Below are positions 39,960 through 45,526 of a DNA stretch of 45,526 nucleotides, one piece after another (position 1 is the stretch's first letter; each line of letters opens with the position of its first letter). The DNA is from Enterococcus rivorum. Its GTDB lineage: Bacteria > Bacillota > Bacilli > Lactobacillales > Enterococcaceae. The translations under genes were made by a program, and so were the position numbers. Where the stretch lies: NCBI RefSeq assembly GCF_001742285.1, contig NZ_MIEK01000025.1:1-45526 (forward strand), read 5' to 3'. A model generated the notes under the pieces. The model did not search any database, had not been told where the DNA came from, and was given only the letters and a program-made list of their open reading frames with translations.

Positions 39960-40421
39960 ATGGAATTTTTTATTCATTTTTTATTTAGTTATTTAAGTAC
40001 AGTCACATTCGGTGTAGTGACTAATGTTCCCAGAAGAGTATTAAACGCTTGCGGCATTACAGGTGGGATTGGATGGATGATTTTTTGGTTAACTAAAAAC
40101 TTAGAATCCGGTCAAGTTTTTGCTAATTTCTTGGGATCTGTTGGAATAGGATTAATGAGTATCTATTTTTCTAGAAAGAAAAAAATGCCTATGATTATTT
40201 TTAATATTCCTAGCTTAGTTCCTTTGGTACCTGGAGGTCCTGCCTATCAAGCTGTCAGAAGTTTTGTGCTTGGAGATTACACAACTGGTAGTTATTTTGC
40301 AATAAAAGTTATCTTAACTGCAGGAGCAATTGCTTCTGGATTTATGATAACTGGCATTGTTGAACGTATTGTAAAAGCTTTTCTCGATAGAACAAAATCA
40401 ATAGATCGTACCTCCTACTGA
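39960..40421 (+). CDS. ThrE-type threonine/serine exporter, smaller subunit (YjjB-like)
   Basis: 153 residues, four to five hydrophobic segments. The motif IFNIPSLVPLVPGGPAYQAVRSFVLGDY is typical of the ThrE_2/YjjB half. It starts 12 bases after the larger subunit with GGAG upstream, so the two are cotranscribed. It likely forms a hetero-oligomer with that subunit. Confidence 0.9.
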   Translation: MEFFIHFLFSYLSTVTFGVVTNVPRRVLNACGITGGIGWMIFWLTKNLESGQVFANFLGSVGIGLMSIYFSRKKKMPMIIFNIPSLVPLVPGGPAYQAVRSFVLGDYTTGSYFAIKVILTAGAIASGFMITGIVERIVKAFLDRTKSIDRTSY

Positions 40422-40438
40422 ATGCAAAACTATTATAG

Positions 40439-40487
40439 AACCCCTCAAAAAGTGATGTGAAATCAACTTCTGAGGGGTTATTTTTAT
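40439..40487 (+). terminator. Terminator of the ThrE-like operon
   Basis: AACCCCTCA pairs with TGAGGGGTT (about 40439-40447 and 40471-40479), extended by AAGT/ACTT, then T-rich DNA. It overlaps the end of the convergent ATPase gene and may serve both. Confidence 0.85.
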
Positions 40488-41269
40488 TCCAGTGAAAATG
40501 CTTCAGATTCTTCTTCAAAAAACAGCAATAAATCTTGAATAGTCAATTTTTCTTTTTCTTCTTTGGTCAAATCCTTAATTATTTTTCCTTTTTTCAATAC
40601 GATTAAGCGATTGCCATAGTTTAATGCATCTTCCATCCGATGAGTAATCATCAAACAAGTTAAATTTGCTTCTTTTATCCGTTGCTCCGTCAATACCATT
40701 AACTGCTTAGAAGTTTTAGGATCAAGAGCGGCAGTGTGTTCATCTAACAACAATAATTCTGGCTTCGTTAATGTTGCCATCAATAAACTCAACGCCTGTC
40801 TTTGACCACCAGATAAATTACCTGTTGGTGTATCTAGATGATTTTCCAGTCCGTTGCCAACTTCACTGCATATTTTAGTGAAATAGTCTCTTTGTTCATT
40901 TAACTTGCGCCGTTTTAATGTCCGTCTTTGCCCACGATATAAAGCTAAAAGTAAGTTTTCAGCAACTGTCATTCTAGGTGCTGTTCCCATCTTAGGATCT
41001 TGAAAAACTCTAGAAAAATATTTAGCCCTTTTTTCTTCTGAAAAATGAGTAATTGCTTCATTTTTAATGAATAATTGTCCCTCAGTTAAATTAATCGTTC
41101 CCGCGATAGTATTAAATAAAGTACTTTTTCCTGCACCATTTCCGCCTAAAACCGTTACAAAATTGCCTTGATTAATCGTCAAATTTACTTTATCTAAAAT
41201 TGTTTTTGTTTCATTCATTCCGTTATCAATTGTTTTTATAGCATTTCTTAATTCTAAAACTTGACTCAT
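40484..41269 (-). CDS. ABC transporter ATPase of the Trp-type importer
   Basis: 261 residues with a full ATPase set: Walker A GGNGAGKST (about 41-49), Q-loop VFQDPKMGT, signature NLSGGQRQALSL, Walker B LLLLDEHTAALD, H-loop MITHR. It overlaps the permease gene by four bases. Closest in type to TrpZ-like ATPases of substrate-binding PF04392-family importers. Third gene of the operon. Confidence 0.92.
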   Translation of the reverse strand: MSQVLELRNAIKTIDNGMNETKTILDKVNLTINQGNFVTVLGGNGAGKSTLFNTIAGTINLTEGQLFIKNEAITHFSEEKRAKYFSRVFQDPKMGTAPRMTVAENLLLALYRGQRRTLKRRKLNEQRDYFTKICSEVGNGLENHLDTPTGNLSGGQRQALSLLMATLTKPELLLLDEHTAALDPKTSKQLMVLTEQRIKEANLTCLMITHRMEDALNYGNRLIVLKKGKIIKDLTKEEKEKLTIQDLLLFFEEESEAFSLE

Positions 41270-42162
41270 TTGCTCTCCTCCTTTTCAGATAGAAAGTGTA
41301 AATTCAGTGCTTTTTTTAATTGTGGAATCATCAAGCAAATAGCTAAGATAACCGCAGAGAAAATTTTCAAGTAAGTTGTGTCGAATCCAAGCTTAATCAC
41401 TAGTAATATTAACAATTGATAGATAATACTGCCTACAACAATCGCAACTAAACGCTCTGCAAAAGTCAATTCACCAAATAGAACTTCGCCGATAATGATT
41501 GAAGCTAAACCTATAACGATTACACCAGTTCCCTTATTCACATCCGCATAACCATCATTTTGAGCGATTAAAGCACCTGAAAGTGCAATCACCCCATTTG
41601 ATAAGATTAACCCTAAGATCTTCATTGAATCAGTTTTGATTCCAATCGAACGTGCCATATTTTCATTATCGCCGGTTGCAATATAAGCTTGTCCTAAATT
41701 AGTATTGAAAAAAAATAGCAATAAACTAATAATAATGACTAGAAAAATAATTCCTAGAAAGACAATATCGTAATAGTTTGGCAAATTAAATGGAATAAAA
41801 AAATCTTGTATTTTAGGTTTATTTAATAAAGATAGATTTGGAGTTTGCATCACATACAAAATCACTGAATTCAAGCCTGACATAACTAGGATTCCTGCCA
41901 AGATAACCGGTATCTTTCCTTTAGTAAATAGTAACCCTGTCACTAAGCCTGCTCCCATACCTGCTAAAACACCTAATAATGTCGCTAAAACTGGTGAAAC
42001 TCCTGAAGTAATAGCGGTCACACAAACCGCTCCTCCTAATGGGAATGACCCCTCTGTTGTCATATCGGGAAAATTTAAAATTCGATAAGTCATAAAAATT
42101 CCTAATCCTAGTATTGCCCATAACATTCCTTGTCCAATCGCTGAAACAATCATTTGATCCAC
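41266..42162 (-). CDS. ABC transporter permease of the Trp-type importer
   Basis: 298 residues with eight to ten hydrophobic segments in the LivH/BPD_transp_2 arrangement (begins MIVSAIGQGMLWAILGLGIFMTYRILNFPDMTTEGSF). The segment GDNENMARSIGIKTDSMKILGL is the expected cytoplasmic loop that contacts the ATPase. It lies 64 bases after the substrate-binding gene and overlaps the ATPase gene. Confidence 0.92.
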   Translation of the reverse strand: MDQMIVSAIGQGMLWAILGLGIFMTYRILNFPDMTTEGSFPLGGAVCVTAITSGVSPVLATLLGVLAGMGAGLVTGLLFTKGKIPVILAGILVMSGLNSVILYVMQTPNLSLLNKPKIQDFFIPFNLPNYYDIVFLGIIFLVIIISLLLFFFNTNLGQAYIATGDNENMARSIGIKTDSMKILGLILSNGVIALSGALIAQNDGYADVNKGTGVIVIGLASIIIGEVLFGELTFAERLVAIVVGSIIYQLLILLVIKLGFDTTYLKIFSAVILAICLMIPQLKKALNLHFLSEKEESK

Positions 42163-42226
42163 TTCCTTATATTTATTAATCCAATAGTCATTACCTCTAG
42201 AATAATATCTTTTCCTAGAGCTATTC

Positions 42227-43213
42227 TTATTCGATAATTTTTGCTTTTTCTTTTAGTTTATCTGGTACTTTAATCCCTAGTTTCTCAGCTTGCTTTTCAT
42301 TGATAATTATATCACCAGTCTTAAATGTATAAATTGGGGTAGTTGCTGGTTTAGATTTTCCTGATAAAATAGCTGCAGCCATTTTCCCTGTTTGGACACC
42401 CAAATCGAATTGATTAATTCCAACTGTAGCTAGTCCGCCTTGTTCTACCATGGTATCAACGGATGGGATAATTGGTGTTTTTGTTTTACTCGCTTCATTT
42501 ACAACAGTCTGCATCGCATTTGCAATTGTATTATCAGTTGGTATATAAATAAAATCCACTTCGCTACTCATTACTTGGACTGTTTGAGCTATCTCATTAC
42601 TTGATGGTACTGCGTAGGTTTGAACGGTCAGACCTTGGTTTTCTGCCATTTTCTTAGCTTCTTCTACTTGGTACTTAGAGTTTTCTTCTGATGAAGCATA
42701 CAATATACCAAGTTTTTTAGCTTTTGGTAATAGTTTGGTGGCTAAATCTATTTGTTTGCCGACAGGTGATTTATCACTTACTCCAGTTATATTTCCACCT
42801 GGTTTTTCATTATCTTTTACCAAGCCTGCACTTACAGGGTCGGTGATGGCTCCCAAGACAATTGGAATTTTTGTTGTTGTATTTGCTAAAGCTTGGGCTG
42901 CTGGTGTGGCAATCCCAATCAATACATTCGATTTATCCTGAACTAGTTTTTGACTCATCGTTGACAACTTGCTTTGGTCTGCCTGACCATTTTGAAAAAT
43001 AATTTTGACTGTTTCTCCATCAATAAAACCTTCATCTTTCAAACCTTTCTGAATTCCTTTATAAATCTCATCTAAAGCCGGATGGCTAACAAACTGAAGT
43101 ACCCCAACAACTGGTATCTGTTCTTTTGCCTCCTCCTTTTTTTCAATAAAAAATGATCCGATTAAAAAAACAATAATTAGTCCAACAGCAATGTATAAAC
43201 GACTTCTTTTCAT
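42227..43213 (-). CDS. trpX: TrpX-like ABC substrate-binding protein
   Basis: 328 residues of the ABC_sub_bind (PF04392) type that in streptococci includes the tryptophan-linked TrpX. An N-terminal membrane segment (about 6-23) is present but no lipobox Cys, so it may be anchored by an uncleaved helix or by a neighbouring residue. Characteristic segments: VVGVLQFVSHPALDEIYKGIQKGL, LIGIATPAAQALAN, VLGAITDPVSAGLV and GVSDKSP. ATG with GGAGGG seven bases upstream. The tryptophan assignment is strengthened by the Trp-codon leader upstream. Confidence 0.9.
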   Translation of the reverse strand: MKRSRLYIAVGLIIVFLIGSFFIEKKEEAKEQIPVVGVLQFVSHPALDEIYKGIQKGLKDEGFIDGETVKIIFQNGQADQSKLSTMSQKLVQDKSNVLIGIATPAAQALANTTTKIPIVLGAITDPVSAGLVKDNEKPGGNITGVSDKSPVGKQIDLATKLLPKAKKLGILYASSEENSKYQVEEAKKMAENQGLTVQTYAVPSSNEIAQTVQVMSSEVDFIYIPTDNTIANAMQTVVNEASKTKTPIIPSVDTMVEQGGLATVGINQFDLGVQTGKMAAAILSGKSKPATTPIYTFKTGDIIINEKQAEKLGIKVPDKLKEKAKIIE

Positions 43214-43249
43214 TTAGTTTCCCTCCATATCAATATTTTTTAAACTAAA

Positions 43250-43293
43250 ATAAAAAACAACAACGGTTCCTAATAAGGAGCGGCTGTTGTTTT
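43250..43293 (-). terminator. Second terminator-like hairpin in the trpX leader
   Basis: On the minus strand AAAACAAC (43293-43286) pairs with GTTGTTTT (43261-43254) around an imperfect inner stem closed by TCCT/AGGA, followed by T-rich DNA. It is tandem to the first hairpin and 40 bases before the trpX start. Confidence 0.75.
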
Positions 43294-43295
43294 GA

Positions 43296-43335
43296 AATAA
43301 ACAAAAACCACATAGATAAACTTATCTACGTGGTT
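43296..43335 (-). terminator. Attenuator terminator of trpX operon (segment 4:5)
   Basis: AACCACGTAGATA pairs with TATCTATGTGGTT (one G-U) around AGTT, followed by TTTTTGTTTATTT on the minus strand. Its 5' arm is also complementary to an upstream segment (43354-43368), so it can be prevented from forming. Confidence 0.85.
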
Positions 43336-43486
43336 ATAAATTCATTGTGAATAAACCAGCATAGATACAAAATTTAGAATCTATCTTCTAAAGTTGCATC
43401 TATGAGAGGAATCATACATACAACTATCTACGCCAGTTTTGCCATGAACTATTCAATTGGTTTAATGGTGTTGATAATTGTTTCAT
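43306..43486 (-). promoter_or_regulatory. Candidate tryptophan attenuator: leader peptide plus alternative hairpins
   Basis: Minus-strand leader RNA with five segments that can pair only with their neighbours: 1 (43424-43413) with 2 (12-bp stem, one mismatch, 8-base loop); 2 (43404-43386) with 3 (43379-43361, long stem, 6-base loop); 3 (43368-43354) with 4 (43335-43321); 4 with 5 (43319-43306, terminator). Segment 1 begins at the leader-peptide stop codon. A ribosome finishing at the stop would cover 1, allowing 2:3 and then the 4:5 terminator. One stalled at the Trp codons leaves 1 free for 1:2, hence 3:4 and read-through. The pairings are seen; the mechanism is inferred. Confidence 0.75.
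43424..43486 (-). CDS. Trp-containing leader peptide upstream of trpX
   Basis: A 20-codon open frame reads MKQLSTPLNQ then LNSSWQNWRR and a TAG stop. ATG 43486 is preceded by AGGAGGG with seven bases spacing, an excellent site for such a short frame. The two Trp codons (15 and 18) lie just before the stop. Trp is the rarest amino acid, so two in the last six residues is striking. It sits about 28 bases after the predicted transcription start and immediately before the alternative hairpins. Confidence 0.8.
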   Translation of the reverse strand: MKQLSTPLNQLNSSWQNWRR

Positions 43487-43520
43487 GTTTATTCCCTCCT
43501 GCAAGTTTCTTATTAGAATC

Positions 43521-43550
43521 AGTCTACACTATAAAGGTTTTGTTCGTCAA
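43521..43550 (-). promoter_or_regulatory. Promoter of the trpX operon
   Basis: On the minus strand TTGACG (43545-43550), 18 bases, TAGACT (43521-43526). It lies just upstream of the leader peptide site and gives a leader of about 300 bases before trpX. Confidence 0.65.
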
Positions 43551-43571
43551 GAATAAATTAATTTTTCTTTT

Positions 43572-44132
43572 TTATTTTGATAAGAGACCGGAATTTAAGC
43601 GTTTTCGATAACTCCAAGCATCTTTTTGCTTTTCATATGGATAAAAACCTAGACTGGTAAACATTTTTTGTGAGGCACTATTCCAAGTAAAAACCTCACT
43701 GACATAAATATATTTCCGTTCCATTTTTTGTGCTTTATAAATAAAATATTTGGTGACACTTCTGCCAATCCCCTTATTTCTAAATCTTTTATCGATAACA
43801 ATTGCGTAGTCATCCTCCGATAACCAAACATCTCCAATTGTACGAAACTGTTCTCCTACATTGTATTCAATATAGTACAACAAGCCATTTTCATTTTGCC
43901 AGTGATACATCTGTCGAATTTGTTTCTTCGTATAGATACTTGGAGCTCCTACAATATAATACATACTATCTGGATCTTGATACCAACGAAATGCTTCCCT
44001 ACGTGTTCTATCGAATGGAACGAGTCGAATTTTTGCACTAACTTTTATTTTTTTCAAGGGATTTTTCTTTTGTATTGGAGGCTCTGATTCAATATTTTTT
44101 GTTTGAAAAAATCGCCATTTAGCACCGGTCAT
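43572..44132 (-). CDS. GNAT-family N-acetyltransferase
   Basis: 186 residues. GNAT fold with an acetyl-CoA pyrophosphate loop in VIDKRFRNKGIGRSVTKYF (Q/RxxGxG/A form) and motif B WNSASQKMFTSLGF. The N-terminal about 35 residues are a basic, Lys-rich extension. ATG 44132 is chosen; a GTG three codons earlier (44141) follows GGATGAGAA and is also possible. Substrate (small molecule or ribosomal protein) unknown. It lies upstream of the trpX promoter on the same strand. Confidence 0.85.
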   Translation of the reverse strand: MTGAKWRFFQTKNIESEPPIQKKNPLKKIKVSAKIRLVPFDRTRREAFRWYQDPDSMYYIVGAPSIYTKKQIRQMYHWQNENGLLYYIEYNVGEQFRTIGDVWLSEDDYAIVIDKRFRNKGIGRSVTKYFIYKAQKMERKYIYVSEVFTWNSASQKMFTSLGFYPYEKQKDAWSYRKRLNSGLLSK

Positions 44133-44262
44133 ATTTACCACTTCTCATCCACACATCAAAAAAATAATTACTGTTTTCTTTTATGATAGTGTCTTTCTGC
44201 ACGTTTCTGGCAAACCAACGCATAAAAAAGCCCTTCTTTCCCGCATAAATAATTACTTTATG

Positions 44263-44874
44263 TTATTGAGGCGATTCAGACGGAATTCCTTCCTGCTCTG
44301 TTGAGACTCCTGTTTCCTGCACCGCTTCTGATGATTGAATAGTAGAAGTTAGCGGAGGTGTAACCACTGGTGTTTCTGCTTGTCCACCAGAAGGCAATCG
44401 GTTAAATTCAGGTATAAATACTGTATTTAAATCTAAATCCTTCGTAAGAACTAAACGATTTTTTTCTTTCCCATTCTCGAAAAAAACAATTGTTGGTTCT
44501 GTTGCTACAATAGAATATTTCGTTTCTACGGCCTGAACATTATATACAATCGGATAAATATAAATGCCCCGATTAAATTCAGCTAATTTATCAGGTTTTT
44601 TCAAAATATCCATCACTTTTGTATATTGTTTTACATTAGGTTGAGAAAAAAGAACCGTAATTCCTTTTTGGTCTGCAATTACTTTATCCATAGTTCTATA
44701 TTCTAAAACCGTTACTTTTTTTGAATCAATATTCTCATTAACTAATGACTGAATTTGAGAATTTCGAATATTTGCTTGTACTCTAGGAACAATAATAATC
44801 AAGCTTAATAAGAGCAATACCGCACCACCAATAATAATAGCGCCCAATCTTTTTTGTTTATTTAGTGACCCCAT
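44263..44874 (-). CDS. Membrane-anchored protein with possible thioredoxin-like fold
   Basis: 203 residues: one N-terminal membrane segment (about 10-31), then an extracytoplasmic domain of about 130 residues and a Pro/Ser/Thr/Glu-rich tail (about 155-203) typical of cell-wall-spanning linkers. The stretch KGITVLFSQPNVKQYTKVMDIL followed by VATEPTIVFFENGKEKNRLV mimics strand 3 and the cis-Pro strand of thioredoxins, but the CxxC is absent and the protein has no Cys at all. ATG 44874 has AAAGGA seven bases upstream; a longer frame starts at TTG 44910. Function unknown. Confidence 0.7.
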   Translation of the reverse strand: MGSLNKQKRLGAIIIGGAVLLLLSLIIIVPRVQANIRNSQIQSLVNENIDSKKVTVLEYRTMDKVIADQKGITVLFSQPNVKQYTKVMDILKKPDKLAEFNRGIYIYPIVYNVQAVETKYSIVATEPTIVFFENGKEKNRLVLTKDLDLNTVFIPEFNRLPSGGQAETPVVTPPLTSTIQSSEAVQETGVSTEQEGIPSESPQ

Positions 44875-44910
44875 TAGATCATCCTTTGCATCTACAAATG
44901 TTTTCTTCAA

Positions 44911-45169
44911 GTTAGTTCATCTCACTTCCTAAGCTTATCCATTCTATTATACTAATACTTTTTATACTTGCCTAGTAGAACCAGTAAAAATTTTTCCCGT
45001 ATGATTTAAAACTGGTGGTAGTAACTACAAATAAAGGAAACAACATTGTGCTTGTAACCACCTTGCTCAATTCTAACATGTTCCATACATAGAATAAACA
45101 GCTTTAACCACTTTAGATTGTGCTTCAACTACTCTGCAAGCAGTCATAATGAATCACAAAAATCAGATC
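44911..45169. other. Intergenic spacer without recognised gene
   Basis: About 260 AT-rich bases, no convincing open frame with a ribosome site and no strong hairpin. Plus-strand codons from about 45122 are in frame with one open frame of the downstream repeats, but no start was found. Confidence 0.5.
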
Positions 45170-45526
45170 CATCATCTGCTCCACAAGTGATCGCAGTGAT
45201 TCGAAACATCGGGAACAACGATTCGACTCTCGACTTCTCCTTGTACTGTTCATCATCTGCTCCACAAGTGATCGCAGTGATTCGAAACATCGGGGACAAC
45301 GATTCGACTCTCGACTTCTCCTTGTACTGTTCATCATCTGCTCCACAAGTGATCGCAGTGATTCGAAACATTGGGGACAACGATTCGACTCTCGACTTCT
45401 CCTTGTACTGTTCATCATCTGCTCCACAAGTGATCGCAGTGATTCGAAACATCGGGGACAACGATTCGACTCTCGACTTCTCCTTGTACTGTTCATCATC
45501 TGCTCCACAAGTGATCGCAGTGATTC
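45170..45526. repeat. 81-bp tandem repeat array, truncated by the window edge
   Basis: Copies start at 45170, 45251, 45332, 45413 and 45494 (the last cut at 33 bases). Copies are almost identical: differences are a GGGAAC for GGGGAC in copy 1 and CATTGG for CATCGG in copy 3. The unit is GC-richer than its surroundings. The period is 27 codons, and two plus and two minus frames stay open, as expected of any stop-free unit whose length is a multiple of three. Two GATTCGA motifs occur in each unit. Coding status is undecided. Confidence 0.92.

Noticed and set aside
43214-43440. T-box riboswitch upstream of trpX
   Set aside because: No AGGGTGGNACCGCG-like T-box sequence is present. The Trp codons and stepwise pairing segments fit peptide-based attenuation better.
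43402-43611. Plus-strand 69-codon frame across the trpX leader
   Set aside because: No ribosome site; antisense to the leader peptide and promoter.
44911-44935. Two-codon ATG-AAC-TAA frame after GGAAGTGAG upstream of the anchored protein
   Set aside because: Too short to distinguish from chance; the gene has a better-placed internal ATG with its own site.
45210-45300. tRNA-like TTCGAA motifs within the repeats
   Set aside because: No acceptor stem, anticodon arm or CCA-proximal pairing could be built around them.
45125-45508. Repetitive minus-strand frames across the tandem array
   Set aside because: They are open only because the repeat unit is stop-free with length divisible by three. 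No ribosome site and no known domain.
45170-45526. CRISPR array
   Set aside because: The whole 81-bp period is conserved, with no variable spacers between short repeats, and no cas genes are present.

Overview
The window looks like a chromosomal segment of a low-GC Gram-positive coccus of the Lactobacillales, most likely Enterococcus or a close relative such as Vagococcus or Tetragenococcus. The reasons are AT-rich DNA with strong AGGAGG-type ribosome binding sites, a PyrR-attenuated ten-gene pyr operon, a LtaS-type lipoteichoic acid synthase, and a cluster resembling the ebsA/ebsB/ebsC genes of E. faecalis. The genus call is inference from gene content. No rRNA, tRNA or CRISPR array was seen.

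Layout. 1-7.1 kb: a phosphate-binding lipoprotein (pstS-like), an orphan protein with weak CpcT/CpeT resemblance, two divergent PLP aminotransferases (PatA-like and HisC), an alpha-carbonic anhydrase with a LysR regulator, and about 700 bases of hairpin-rich DNA without a convincing gene. 7.1-19.0 kb (minus strand): pyrR-pyrP-pyrB-pyrC-carA-carB-pyrK-pyrD-pyrF-pyrE, the complete route from glutamine/bicarbonate to UMP plus uracil uptake. It has one promoter, one PyrR attenuator and one terminator. 19.2-25.2 kb: a ChbG/YdjC deacetylase, a tightly overlapped operon (small membrane protein, HEPN-CBS protein, lspA, RluD-type pseudouridine synthase), fhs, a cold-shock protein and ebsA. 25.3-28.2 kb: ebsB, ebsC, aroD and an RlmI-type rRNA methyltransferase. 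28.4-33.3 kb: ltaS, then a degenerate ABC transporter pair, then an ISL3-family element (with 8-bp target duplication) inserted exactly in the T-tract of a shared terminator.

33.3-40.5 kb: an OmpR/HisKA two-component pair, a Cof-type HAD phosphatase, a WYL regulator divergent from a DJ-1/PfpI protein, a small membrane protein and a split ThrE-type threonine/serine exporter. 40.5-43.6 kb: a TrpXYZ-like ABC importer. Its roughly 300-base leader encodes a 20-residue peptide with two Trp codons, followed by a chain of mutually exclusive hairpins ending in a terminator. I read this as ribosome-mediated tryptophan attenuation, which is unusual in Firmicutes and is the most interesting item here. 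43.6-45.5 kb: a GNAT acetyltransferase, an anchored protein with a possible thioredoxin-like fold, and an 81-bp tandem repeat array running off the right edge.

Several start codons were placed downstream of the longest open frame, because the ribosome binding site lies inside the longer version; each case is explained in its entry.
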